Part shown: piece by piece, positions 1 through 6,616 of the stretch
Position numbering within the stretch: position 1 is the stretch's first letter
Layout of the letters: each line of letters begins with the position of its first letter
Assembly: GCA_041674265.1 (NCBI GenBank)
Contig: JBAYWC010000066.1
Coordinates: forward strand, 1-15,521
DNA: 15,521 bases
Direction: 5' to 3'
DNA from: QYQL01 sp041674265
GTDB lineage: Bacteria > Verrucomicrobiota > Verrucomicrobiia > Chthoniobacterales > Terrimicrobiaceae
Position numbers and translations under genes: made by a program
Notes under the pieces: generated by a model
Database searches by the model: none
Told to the model about the DNA's origin: nothing
What the model saw: only the letters and a program-made list of their open reading frames with translations

Positions 1-3
1 AGA

Positions 4-128
4 TATAAAACAATACAATCAACAGTTATTTTGATTATTGTGGATATATTACTTGCTACATTTTCGTGTAGTTTCACTGATTTGCAGTCACTTAGAAAAA
101 AATCAGGGGGAAGTTAGGTTAATTCCAT
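4..128 (+). repeat. AT-rich dispersed repeat, copy A
   Basis: This ~125 bp stretch aligns along its whole length with 3839-3964 in the same orientation. The shared blocks, in order, are ATAAAACAATA, TCAACA, ATTACTTGCTACATTTTC, GTTTC, TTTGCA, a CTTAGAAAAAA block, a GGGGG block followed by AGTTAGG, and a final CCAT. The remaining positions have diverged. It is clearly more AT-rich than the flanking genes. Both copies contain TAA at the same point near the left edge; in copy B that TAA is the stop codon of the symporter gene. No open reading frame inside it looks real. It may be a non-autonomous mobile element, a transposon-end remnant or a conserved 3'-UTR or RNA element; the sequence alone does not decide. 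Confidence 0.7.
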
Positions 129-439
129 GGGGATTCGCGCAATGGACCAGATTCCGGAGAATGATACAATCCTGGATGAAAATACCACGGCCCGGGCGCT
201 TCTCCGTTCTTCGCCCACGATCCGTCGAAGGCAGAAAGTTCCCGTTCTGCGCGCGGATTGGGAGGCGAGGTCAGGAAGGGATGTGGTAGATCCCTGCGTG
301 AACACAGGCAGTGGGCCGGACCACCTTCGCTTTCTCCTCTTCGACTTGCACACCCGCTCGGTTTTTCCCTTCAACCAAGCAGATGATGCGATATTGCGCG
401 ACTGTTGCATATGAAATGCATCAGGTTGCTGGATATTTC
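129..439. other. Non-coding stretch with no recognisable gene
   Basis: Short open frames on both strands (roughly 127-414 on plus, 114-410 on minus) give arginine/serine-rich translations with no family resemblance, no ribosome binding site and mutual overlap, so none is called. I see no tRNA, rRNA or clear terminator here. The stretch could hold the eroded body of whatever element carried the repeat at its left edge, but nothing in it is recognisable. Confidence 0.5.
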
Positions 440-468
440 TTGCGCGAAAAAAATAATGTGTTTATGCT
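440..468 (+). promoter_or_regulatory. Possible sigma70-type promoter for the 475 gene
   Basis: TTGCGC (440-445), a 17-bp AT-rich spacer, then TATGCT (463-468). The -10 box ends 6 bp before the ATG at 475, so a transcript from it would be nearly leaderless. The match is moderate, and the call leans on its position and on the lack of a Shine-Dalgarno before that ATG. Confidence 0.25.
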
Positions 469-474
469 GCAGTC

Positions 475-918
475 ATGGTTGTTGTAGAAGCCAGAGTGCC
501 GATGCCAATCTCCACGAGCTCCCTCTATCAAGGTCTGAAAGCGATTTGGGACACCGAGTTTCCAAAGACGTGCCCGAGATGTGGCCGGGTTTACGGCTCG
601 TTCGAGGAGTATTTGATGGACACCCAGGCATTGCCCAACAGCAGTGGTTTGATGGGATATGACATTGGGGATCCCGGCCAGCAGGTGGGCCTTTTTCGGA
701 ACTGCGCCTGCGGGACGACGGTCATGGCATTCTGTCACGATCGGAGGGATTTGTCCGAAACCGGGAACAAGCGCCGCCAGCTCTTCGGGGAATTGATGAA
801 CCGCCTCGTGGACACGGGAGACTCCGCGATGGAAGCGCGCCAAAAATTGCTTTCGGCGCTCAAGGCCATGCCGGATGAGGACGCGTTTCGCAAGGCCGTG
901 AAATCACCCCCCCAATAG
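475..918 (+). CDS. Conserved hypothetical Cys-rich (zinc-ribbon-like) protein
   Basis: A 147-residue protein that I cannot assign to a named function. It has a CPRC pair (C33, C36), a CAC pair (C77, C79) and a further C87 in CHDRRD, which resembles a zinc-ribbon or treble-clef metal site with a 40-residue insertion. It has no signal peptide or membrane segment, so it is probably cytoplasmic. The C-terminal third is helical and charged. The start is uncertain: neither the ATG at 475 nor the in-frame ATG at 502 has a good Shine-Dalgarno. Its 3' end overlaps the convergent hscB-like gene by 15 bp. Codon use and GC match the neighbours, and the two Cys clusters argue that it is a real gene and not a shadow frame. 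Confidence 0.7.
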   Translation: MVVVEARVPMPISTSSLYQGLKAIWDTEFPKTCPRCGRVYGSFEEYLMDTQALPNSSGLMGYDIGDPGQQVGLFRNCACGTTVMAFCHDRRDLSETGNKRRQLFGELMNRLVDTGDSAMEARQKLLSALKAMPDEDAFRKAVKSPPQ

Positions 919-1455
919 TCGGGTCCGCGCGGTCCGCAGGGATTGACGCCATTTTTCCAGGAAGGAAAATTCCTCGGCGAGCAGGGAGACATCCTGCGGC
1001 GCCACATCCGGCCAGATCGCATCCATCGACCGGACCTTTTCTTCCAGCGCATGGATTTGGAGATCGATCCGGGCGAGGGCTTGGGAGATTTCCTTTTGGA
1101 GGGAAGCGGCCTCCGCCCGGGCGACCGCGGCGGCCAGCGGCGAGGACGCGCGCTTTTCGGAAATTTGCTCCGCCCTTTTGGCCAGCGATCCGACATGGGC
1201 GAACAACCCGAAGTCCGGCTCGAATATTTTCCCGGCCATTTCCGGGGAGGCGGTCAGGGCGAGGAGATGCCGGAGTCTCGAGGGAGCGGAGCCGAGAATC
1301 CCTCGCGCTTCATTCAGCCGGGCGAGCGGAAGCGGATCGCCGCCGCACTTGTCCGGATGCCGGACGGCCGCGAGTTCGTGGTAGCGTGACAGAAGCGCGC
1401 CGGGATCCAGCCACGGGCGCTTCTCCACACCGAACTCCGCAAAGGCATCGGTCAC
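904..1455 (-). CDS. hscB: HscB-like J-domain co-chaperone for Fe-S cluster assembly
   Basis: A 183-residue protein starting at a GTG that overlaps the stop of the upstream iscA-like gene (GTGA, 4 bp). The frame stays open further upstream, but that part only reads the iscA-like gene out of frame. Residues ~15-60 form a J domain with the signature HPD at 33-35, in the arrangement typical of HscB (LDPGALLSRYHELAAVRHPD). The rest (~95-180) is helical and probably coiled coil, where HscB binds the scaffold IscU. In the known pathway HscB delivers IscU to the Hsp70 HscA and stimulates its ATPase; no hscA or iscU lies in this window. The length is close to the usual ~170-175 residues. Pairing with an A-type carrier gene supports the assignment; a generic DnaJ-like protein is the alternative. 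Confidence 0.75.
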   Translation of the reverse strand: MTDAFAEFGVEKRPWLDPGALLSRYHELAAVRHPDKCGGDPLPLARLNEARGILGSAPSRLRHLLALTASPEMAGKIFEPDFGLFAHVGSLAKRAEQISEKRASSPLAAAVARAEAASLQKEISQALARIDLQIHALEEKVRSMDAIWPDVAPQDVSLLAEEFSFLEKWRQSLRTARTRLLGG

Positions 1456-1811
1456 GCGGAAAAGCTTTCCCCGCAAGAACAATGGGCGACGGCATTCGGA
1501 TTGGTGACTTTGAACCCGCCCTTCTGCAGGTCGCCGCTGAAATCCAGCTCCGAACCGCTCACAAAAAGCGCGCTCTTCGGATCCACGACGACGCGGACAT
1601 GGTTCGAGTCCACGACGATGTCGCGGTTGGCGGGACCGTCCACGAGATCCATCTTGTATTGAAGGCCGGAACATCCCCCGCCGATGACGGCGACACGGAG
1701 CGCGCCATTGGCCCGCCCCTGCTTTTCCAGCAAGCCGCGGAGACGCGCGCTGGCGGCGTCGAGCACGCGGATCAGCTTTTCATTTCCGAAGCGGTATTGA
1801 ATTCCCTCCAT
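1452..1811 (-). CDS. A-type Fe-S carrier protein (IscA/ErpA/SufA family)
   Basis: A 119-residue protein of the HesB/IscA family, which carries Fe-S clusters from the scaffold to apo-proteins in the cytoplasm. The three ligand cysteines are present: C47 in GGGCSGLQY and C111/C113 in the C-terminal CSCGESF. It overlaps the hscB-like gene by 4 bp, so the two are very probably translationally coupled. The start is uncertain. The ATG at 1811 has no Shine-Dalgarno and lies three bases after the T-run of an intrinsic terminator. A GTG at codon 16 would still leave a normal-length domain. Which A-type subgroup it belongs to cannot be decided here. Confidence 0.88.
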   Translation of the reverse strand: MEGIQYRFGNEKLIRVLDAASARLRGLLEKQGRANGALRVAVIGGGCSGLQYKMDLVDGPANRDIVVDSNHVRVVVDPKSALFVSGSELDFSGDLQKGGFKVTNPNAVAHCSCGESFSA

Positions 1812-1814
1812 GAC

Positions 1815-1843
1815 AAAAAAACGCGCGGGAGCGGGGCCCGCGC
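1815..1843 (-). terminator. Intrinsic terminator after the lipoprotein gene
   Basis: Read on the minus strand: a 7-bp stem GCGCGGG/CCCGCGC with a 7-nt loop, then G and seven T. It starts 7 bp after the lipoprotein stop codon. Its T-run ends 3 bp before the annotated ATG of the iscA-like gene, so transcription of iscA-hscB would need read-through or a separate start inside this short gap. Confidence 0.8.
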
Positions 1844-1850
1844 AAGAAGA

Positions 1851-2324
1851 TCAGAACCACGCGCCCATGATGGCGGGATCATCCCACTCGCCGGGGAAGG
1901 CATAGGGAAAAGGGGCCGCTCCCCAGTAGTAGGGATCGCTGAAATAGGGGTGCTTGTCCCATTTGTCCCCGCCGGTTTGGGAGCGGCTGGTGGCCTCGTA
2001 GTAGCCGGCAGATTTGCCGAGATAATTGACAAGCTCGGACCCCGCGCCCGCATCGCCGAGCTTTTCGAGCTGGGAATTCGTGAGCCGGTAGGGCGCGTGT
2101 GTGCTCTTGAGGTAGGACACGATGGCCGCGTCCGGGATTTTATCCTGGACGAGCCCGAGGATGTCGGAATAGCCCAAAACACGCCCGGCATGGATTTTGG
2201 CATACGTGCGCGAATCCACGCCCGCCGCCGCCAGGCGTTGGAGGACGATCGGAGTGGGGGCCGGTCCCGAGGCGCACGAGACCAGAAGCAAACAGGCAGC
2301 CAGGAGAGCAGGAACGCTTTTCAT
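1851..2324 (-). CDS. Putative lipoprotein of unknown function
   Basis: A 157-residue protein with a clear lipoprotein signal: MKSVPALLAACLLLVSC with the lipobox LVSC, cysteine at 17, followed by ASG, so it should be exported and lipidated. The mature part has an N-terminal helical region (~25-100) and an aromatic, Trp/Tyr/Pro-rich tail (~115-157, with DPYYWG and AIMGAWF). I recognise no catalytic motif. The ATG is followed at once by Lys, Ser and a hydrophobic stretch, which fits a genuine start. It is divergent from the symporter gene, leaving 154 bp between the two starts, and it ends just before a strong terminator, so it is probably monocistronic. Confidence 0.75.
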   Translation of the reverse strand: MKSVPALLAACLLLVSCASGPAPTPIVLQRLAAAGVDSRTYAKIHAGRVLGYSDILGLVQDKIPDAAIVSYLKSTHAPYRLTNSQLEKLGDAGAGSELVNYLGKSAGYYEATSRSQTGGDKWDKHPYFSDPYYWGAAPFPYAFPGEWDDPAIMGAWF

Positions 2325-2441
2325 GGCCGCAATCTACCCCGCGTATCCGTGGGATGCGATCAAAATCCTGCCGGGGCCTGTTCAAAAGTGGAATTCTCAA
2401 TATGCGGCGCATGGGTGATATTTCCCCGGCAATTCTTTTTC

Positions 2442-2470
2442 TTGCAGCAGGCCGGCCGGACGCCTCTAAT
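2442..2470 (+). promoter_or_regulatory. Probable sigma70-type promoter of the symporter gene
   Basis: TTGCAG (2442-2447), a 17-bp spacer and TCTAAT (2465-2470; 5 of 6 consensus positions). The -10 box ends 8 bp before the ATG at 2479, which puts the expected start of transcription at or within two bases of the start codon and implies a leaderless mRNA. No Shine-Dalgarno is present upstream of the ATG, which is consistent. Confidence 0.45.
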
Positions 2471-2478
2471 CGCCCGCC

Positions 2479-3843
2479 ATGCAATCTCTGGACCAGTGGA
2501 TCGCGTCAGCAGCCGCTTTTGTGTGGGGACCGTGGCTGGTATATCTTCTCGCGGGCACCCATCTTTTTCTGGCCTGGCGGACAGGGTTCATTCAGAGATA
2601 CCTCGGGAAAGCCATCAAACTCTCCATCGCAAAAGATCCCGGATCGCCCGGGGATGTGAGCCAATTCGGGGCCTTGACCACGGCGCTTGCGGCCACCATC
2701 GGCACCGGAAACATCTACGGCGTGGCGGGAGCTGTTCTGCTCGGGGGTCCCGGCGCGGTTCTGTGGATGTGGCTCACCGGGGTGTTCGGCATCGCCACGA
2801 AGTATTCCGAGGCATTGCTTTCGGTCAAATACCGGATTGTCAACCCGCGCGGCCAGATGTCGGGAGGACCGATGTATGTCCTCGAACGGGCGCTGAATGC
2901 GCGTTGGGCCGGCGTGCTTTTCGCCATCTTCACAGCCCTGGCCGCCTTCGGGATTGGAAACATGGCGCAGTCCAACGCCATCGCCGACATGATCGTGGCC
3001 AAGAAAGACCTGTTCCATTTCGCCCTCGATGACGGAACGATCAAGCTGACCGTCGGGCTTCTGCTCGCCGCCGTGACCGCAGCGGTGATCCTGGGCGGCA
3101 TCAAATCGATCGCCCGATTCTGCGAAGTGCTCGTCCCCTTCATGGCATTTTTTTACGTCGCGGGTTGCCTGGTCATCCTGGCATTCAATGGGGACAAGCT
3201 CGGCGCGACCATCTCCCTGATAGTCACCTCGGCGTTCACCGGCCAGGCCGCCGTCGGGGGATTTGTCGGCGCGGGGATCGCGGAGGCGATGCGCTTTGGG
3301 ATCGCCCGGGGCCTCTTCTCGAACGAATCCGGCCTTGGAAGCGCCCCGATTGTGGCGGCGGCGGCCCGGACCAAGGACCCGGTCCGGCAGGCGCTGGTTT
3401 CGAGCACGGGAACCTTCTGGGATACCGTGGTCGTCTGTGCCCTTACCGGCCTGGTCATCGTGAGCTCGGGGGACTGGAAAACCGCGGGGCTGAGCAAGGC
3501 CGGGCTTTGCGACGCGGCGTTCGGGCACATCGGCGTGTTGGGGGACTTCATCCTCATCGGCGGGTTGCTGACGTTCGTGTTCTCCACCATCCTCGGGTGG
3601 TCTTACTACGGCGAAAAAGCCGTCGAGTATCTCGTCGGAATCCGGTCGGTGTTTTATTATCGTCTCGTTTGGGTGGCGGCGGTCTTCGTCGGCTGTGTTT
3701 GGAAAAGCGACGCCGTCTGGAATTTTTCCGACATGATGAACGGGCTCATGGCGGTCCCCAACTTGGTCGCCATGTTGCTTCTGAGCGGGGTCATCGCCTC
3801 GGAAACCAGGCGTTTTTTCTCCGATCCGCAGAATTTGAAATAA
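2479..3843 (+). CDS. Sodium:alanine/glycine symporter, AGCS family
   Basis: A 454-residue inner-membrane protein with about ten hydrophobic segments, the normal length for the amino acid:cation symporter (AGCS) family, which takes up alanine, glycine or related amino acids with Na+. Family motifs are easy to see: the N-terminal FVWGPWLVYLLAGT, the GTGN motif at 75-78 (TIGTGNIYGVAGA), SGGPMYVLERAL, AAFGIGNMAQSN, and the strongly conserved RGLFSNESGLGSAPI starting at residue 277. The start at 2479 gives the usual family N-terminus with no extension. The stop codon TAA is the first part of an AT-rich repeat, so the last residues or the 3' end may have been shaped by that element. Substrate specificity (Ala, Gly, Gln) cannot be read from the sequence. 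Confidence 0.95.
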   Translation: MQSLDQWIASAAAFVWGPWLVYLLAGTHLFLAWRTGFIQRYLGKAIKLSIAKDPGSPGDVSQFGALTTALAATIGTGNIYGVAGAVLLGGPGAVLWMWLTGVFGIATKYSEALLSVKYRIVNPRGQMSGGPMYVLERALNARWAGVLFAIFTALAAFGIGNMAQSNAIADMIVAKKDLFHFALDDGTIKLTVGLLLAAVTAAVILGGIKSIARFCEVLVPFMAFFYVAGCLVILAFNGDKLGATISLIVTSAFTGQAAVGGFVGAGIAEAMRFGIARGLFSNESGLGSAPIVAAAARTKDPVRQALVSSTGTFWDTVVVCALTGLVIVSSGDWKTAGLSKAGLCDAAFGHIGVLGDFILIGGLLTFVFSTILGWSYYGEKAVEYLVGIRSVFYYRLVWVAAVFVGCVWKSDAVWNFSDMMNGLMAVPNLVAMLLLSGVIASETRRFFSDPQNLK

Positions 3844-3964
3844 AACAATATAGTCAACAGACAGTTTGATATTAATTTTTCAATTACTTGCTACATTTTC
3901 AGGCGGTTTCGCGGCTTTGCAACGACTTAGAAAAAAGTCTGGGGGCAGTTAGGCTAACGGCCAT
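3839..3964 (+). repeat. AT-rich dispersed repeat, copy B
   Basis: This is the diverged direct copy of 4-128. It begins at the stop codon of the symporter gene and ends in the CCAT at 3961-3964. The best conserved blocks are ATTACTTGCTACATTTTC (3881-3898), TTTGCA, CTTAGAAAAAA, GGGGG and AGTTAGG. The two copies flank the block from the Cys-rich gene to the symporter gene. There is no clear inverted-repeat end and no target-site duplication that I can identify. Confidence 0.7.
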
Positions 3965-4144
3965 TAGCGGTTTATCTCGAAAACCGATTTTCTCCGATCT
4001 CTGCGGCTCTACGTGGGAAATCGCTGAATTCGGGTTTATAGGTTCATCGATGTTGCTCCGCTGACGCTCCGGCGGGCGCCCCCCTCCACTTTCAACTTTC
4101 TCCCCGGCAGGCGCATGGCTCTGTCGGAGGTCCCGCGGCAGAAA
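3965..4144. other. Intergenic remainder between the repeat and purC, no gene seen
   Basis: Together with repeat copy B this makes a gap of about 325 bp between the symporter and the 3' end of purC. A minus-strand open frame at 3899-4159 gives a Pro/Arg/Ser-rich translation with no family resemblance and no ribosome binding site, so it is not called. The first half is AT-richer than the genes. A small GAAAA/TTTTC inverted repeat near 3980 is too weak to interpret. Confidence 0.5.
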
Positions 4145-4169
4145 ACGCCGTGACTGCAAAAACCGGCGT
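4145..4169 (-). terminator. Possible weak terminator of purC
   Basis: On the minus strand an ACGCCG/CGGCGT stem (6 bp, 13-nt loop) starts at the last base of the purC stop codon and is followed by TTTC. The long loop and the short T-run make this a weak candidate. Confidence 0.25.
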
Positions 4170-5056
4170 CAGGCGGGCAAAAGGCGCCGGCCTGTGAGCT
4201 TCTCAAATGCCTCGATGTATTTGTCCGACGTCCGTCTGACCACCTCCGCCGGGAGCGGGGGAGCCGGGGGGGATTTGTCCCAGGCGACTGTTTCCAGATA
4301 ATCGCGAACGAACTGTTTGTCGTAACTGGGCGGGCTGCCGCCGGGCTGGCAGAATTCCTCCGCCCAAAATCGGGAGGAATCCGGCGTCAGGCATTCGTCG
4401 ATGAGGAGCAGTTCGTCATCCGCCACGCCAAACTCAAACTTGGTGTCCGCAACGATGATGCCGGCCGCGGCGGCTTTTGCCCGTCCATATTCGTAGAGTT
4501 CGATCGTGCGGGCGCGGACTTCGTGCGCCAGGTCATCCCCGAGAAGCGCGCGGCACTTCCTCCAGGCGATATTTTCATCGTGCCCTGTTTCCGCTTTCGT
4601 CGTCGGGGTGAAGAGCGTCTCGGGAAGCCGCGAAGCCTGGAGCAGCCCCCGTGGAAGCTCCTGTCCGCAGACGCTGCCGCTCTCCTGGTATTCCTTCCAC
4701 CCCGAACCGGCAAGATACCCCCTCACCACGCACTCCACCGGCAGCGGGCGCACTTTCCTGACCAGCATCGACCGCCCGGCAAGTTCCGCTTCGAACGGCT
4801 GAAGCACCCCGGGAAAGGAGGCGAAATTCGCGGTGATAAAATGGTTGGGCACGAAATCCAACGTCTCGAACCAATACGCCGACATCTGCGTCAGAACCTC
4901 ACCCTTGCGGGGAATCGCATTCGGAAGGATGCAATCGAAGGCCGAAATCCGGTCTGTGGCAACCACCAGGAGATCCCCCCCGAGATCGAACACCTCGCGA
5001 ACTTTTCCACTCCTCAACTTTTTGATTCCGGGCAAATCGCATTCCAGAAGGTCCAT
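4169..5056 (-). CDS. purC: Phosphoribosylaminoimidazole-succinocarboxamide synthase
   Basis: A 295-residue SAICAR synthetase. It catalyses the ATP-dependent joining of CAIR and aspartate in de novo purine synthesis, in the cytoplasm. Family motifs visible: GKVREVFDLGGDLLVVATDRISAFD near the N-terminus (nucleotide-binding region), PIPRKGEV-type sequence here read as AIPRKGEVLTQMSAYWF, ECVVRGYLAGSGWKEY, TPTTKAETGHDENI, and LLIDECLTPDSSRFW. The length matches the longer (~295-305 residue) purC type. The ATG at 5056 has an AAGGA 6 bp upstream. It stands alone, with no other pur gene in the window, and diverges from the coiled-coil/zinc-ribbon gene with about 120 bp between the starts. Confidence 0.97.
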   Translation of the reverse strand: MDLLECDLPGIKKLRSGKVREVFDLGGDLLVVATDRISAFDCILPNAIPRKGEVLTQMSAYWFETLDFVPNHFITANFASFPGVLQPFEAELAGRSMLVRKVRPLPVECVVRGYLAGSGWKEYQESGSVCGQELPRGLLQASRLPETLFTPTTKAETGHDENIAWRKCRALLGDDLAHEVRARTIELYEYGRAKAAAAGIIVADTKFEFGVADDELLLIDECLTPDSSRFWAEEFCQPGGSPPSYDKQFVRDYLETVAWDKSPPAPPLPAEVVRRTSDKYIEAFEKLTGRRLLPA

Positions 5057-5175
5057 GCCCCGTCCTTAGCACCCCTCCGCGCGCAGGGCGAGGCGGATTT
5101 CGCAGCCGAGTGAATTTTCTCCGCCACGGAAAAGTGCGGCTGGATATATTTCCCGGGACCCCGCATGATGCCGGC

Positions 5176-5880
5176 ATGTTAGAAGCCATCGAAAAACTTC
5201 TCGCCCTCCAAGACAAGGACCAACGGCTCCGCGCTTTTCGCGCCGAGCTCGGCGCGATTCCCGCCGAAAAAGCCGCCAAGGAACGCCTGATCGCCGAGGC
5301 CGCCTCCCGGCTCGAAAATGCCCGCAGCCGCGCCAAGGAAGTCGAAGTCCAGAAAAAAACCCTTGAAGTCGAGGCCGCGGCAAAACGCGAACAGATCGCC
5401 CGCTACAAGACGCAGCAGATGCAAACCCGCAAGAACGAGGAATTCTCGGCGCTCGCCCATGAAATCGAAACGGTGGAAAAATCCATCACGCAGATCGAGG
5501 ACCGCGAGATCGGGTTGATGGAGGAAACCGAGGCGCTCAAGCCGCAGATTTCCTCGGCGGAACAAACCTATGCCGCCGACAAGTCCAAATATGAGGCCCA
5601 GATCTCGAATTTTGGGGAACGGGAAACCAACCTCAAAATTCGAATCTCCGAACTGGAGGAAGCCCGGCAAAAATCCGGGGCCGAATTGGATGAAGACCTG
5701 CTGGATCGCTACAACCGGCTCTTCCAGACGAAGAACGCGGCCGCCGTCGTCGCTCTCGAACACGAGGTCTGCACCGGATGCCACATGAAAGTCACCACCC
5801 AGACCAGCGTCGAGCTCCGGGCCGAAAAATCCATCATCTCCTGCCCGCAGTGCGGAAGGATTTTGTTCACGCCCGCATAG
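5176..5880 (+). CDS. Coiled-coil protein with C4-type zinc ribbon (DUF164/CT398-like)
   Basis: A 234-residue protein. Residues ~1-190 are a long charged, Ala/Glu/Lys-rich coiled coil. The C-terminal ~45 residues are a zinc ribbon with CTGC (C199, C202) and CPQC (C223, C226) and the ending CGRILF. This layout is that of the widespread bacterial zf-RING_7/DUF164 family (Chlamydia CT398 type), whose role is not settled; proposals include scaffolding or nucleic-acid binding. The ATG at 5176 is preferred over an in-frame ATG at 5110, which would add a non-family leader, because the family normally begins just before LLALQDKD. A TATATT at 5145-5150 could serve as a -10 box, but no convincing -35 pairs with it. 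It diverges from purC. Confidence 0.88.
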   Translation: MLEAIEKLLALQDKDQRLRAFRAELGAIPAEKAAKERLIAEAASRLENARSRAKEVEVQKKTLEVEAAAKREQIARYKTQQMQTRKNEEFSALAHEIETVEKSITQIEDREIGLMEETEALKPQISSAEQTYAADKSKYEAQISNFGERETNLKIRISELEEARQKSGAELDEDLLDRYNRLFQTKNAAAVVALEHEVCTGCHMKVTTQTSVELRAEKSIISCPQCGRILFTPA

Positions 5881-5899
5881 GATATTTGACGCCTCCGTC

Positions 5900-5935
5900 A
5901 AAAAAAGGCCGGGCAGGGATTGCTCCCTGCCCGGC
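5900..5935 (-). terminator. Strong intrinsic terminator of the small lipoprotein gene
   Basis: Minus strand: a perfect 12-bp GC-rich stem GCCGGGCAGGGA/TCCCTGCCCGGC (5924-5935 and 5908-5919) with a 4-nt loop, followed by C and seven T. It begins 16 bp after the stop codon of the 39-codon gene. In the plus direction it lies 28 bp after the zinc-ribbon gene but has no T-run on that side, so it would act there only as a stabilising 3' hairpin. Confidence 0.9.
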
Positions 5936-5951
5936 ACAAATTGTCGAGCCC

Positions 5952-6071
5952 TTATTTGGACATTCCGACGCTGCTCGGAGCCGGAGCCGGTTTTGGCTTG
6001 CTCGCGCAAGCGCCGAGGCTGAGAGCTGCTGTGGCGATCGCCACTGCTGCTGCGATTTTAACAAAGTTCAC
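5952..6071 (-). CDS. Small lipoprotein, 39 residues
   Basis: This short gene starts at GTG. The protein begins MNFVKIAAAVAIATAALSLG and is followed by ACASKPKPAPAPSSVGMSK. It has a basic residue near the start, a hydrophobic stretch and the lipobox LGAC with cysteine at 22, then a short Pro/Ala/Lys tail. It should be exported and lipidated. The signal sequence, an almost ideal Shine-Dalgarno 8 bp upstream and the strong terminator 16 bp downstream together make it a convincing real gene despite its size. Tiny lipoproteins of this kind include entericidin-like proteins, but the tail does not let me assign a family. Confidence 0.8.
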   Translation of the reverse strand: MNFVKIAAAVAIATAALSLGACASKPKPAPAPSSVGMSK

Positions 6072-6079
6072 GATGATTT

Positions 6080-6089
6080 CCCCTCCTTT
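6080..6089 (-). promoter_or_regulatory. Strong Shine-Dalgarno deciding the GTG start at 6071
   Basis: Minus strand AAAGGAGGGG, 8 bp before the GTG. It is the best ribosome binding site in the window and shows that the start is a GTG; the frame has no ATG upstream of the signal peptide. Confidence 0.85.
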
Positions 6090-6148
6090 CCTGGCATGTT
6101 GCCTGAGACCGACTCTCTCATATCCGGACCCTGCGACAACAACAAAGT

Positions 6149-6510
6149 ATGAGATTCTTCGTGGCTGAGGCGGGAACTCCGCTTGGCTTTTTCCTGAGAA
6201 TCCACAAGAACAATGAATCGCCCCAGGAGGAAGACTTGGCGGATATCATTCGATCGGCGGCAGGAATCCCGGATCAAAGGGCGCAAATTCTCGGCGTGGC
6301 CCCGTGGGTGATGAGCCCGAAAGTTGCCACCCGCTTCCAGGCGGGCCGGATTTTTTTCGCGGGAGACGCCGCCGCCCCGCCTGTGTCCCGCAGGCGGGAT
6401 GGGCATGAACACGGGCCTCCAATCCGCGCACAATCTGGCGTGGAAACTTGCCGCGGTGATCCGGGGACGGGCGAGGGAATCCCTGCTGGAGAGTCACGAG
6501 AGAGAGCGGG
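6149..6510 (+). pseudogene. C-terminal remnant of an FAD-dependent monooxygenase
   Basis: Two reading frames carry consecutive parts of one flavoprotein hydroxylase (PHBH/UbiH/TetX-like, FAD_binding_3). The first frame (6149 to ~6373) reads ...LADIIRSAAGIPD... then VATRFQAGRIFFAGDAA, the GD motif that contacts the FAD ribityl chain. The conserved continuation, PAGGMGMNTGLQSAHNLAWK followed by LAAVIRGRARESLLESHERER, is in another frame up to ~6509. One extra base in the C/G-rich stretch ~6371-6380 explains the shift; restoring it gives GDAAHRLCPAGGMG. The N-terminal GxGxxG Rossmann half and the true C-terminus are missing, so this is a truncated, dead gene. An inverted repeat CCCGCCTG/CAGGCGGG (6376-6398) sits at the break. 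Confidence 0.8.
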
Positions 6511-6579
6511 GCGGACAACGGGGCGATCCAGACGGCGCTGGACGCCGCCCTGCGTTGACGATCCGGGGGCGGGAGTTTC

Positions 6580-6608
6580 TTGATCCGACCTGTTTTGCGA
6601 ACTACAAT
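6580..6608 (+). promoter_or_regulatory. Probable sigma70-type promoter of the FHA-cyclase gene
   Basis: TTGATC (6580-6585), a 17-bp spacer, and TACAAT (6603-6608; 5 of 6 consensus positions). The -10 box ends 8 bp before the ATG at 6617, the same spacing as at the symporter gene, again pointing to a leaderless or nearly leaderless transcript. No Shine-Dalgarno precedes the ATG. Confidence 0.5.
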
Positions 6609-6616
6609 CCCCTCGC

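Noticed and set aside
1386..3032. Plus-strand open frame of 548 codons across the iscA and lipoprotein genes into the symporter gene
   Set aside because: Arg/Gly/His-rich antisense shadow of recognisable genes (IscA ligand cysteines, lipobox); open only because stop codons are rare in GC-rich DNA.
2506..3528. Minus-strand open frame of 340 codons opposite the symporter gene
   Set aside because: Antisense shadow; composition rich in Arg, Gly, Asp and His, with no motif, while the plus strand encodes a clear AGCS transporter.
4..3964. Composite transposon bounded by the two AT-rich repeats
   Set aside because: The repeats are short and diverged and carry no transposase, and the enclosed genes are ordinary housekeeping genes; no target duplication is visible.
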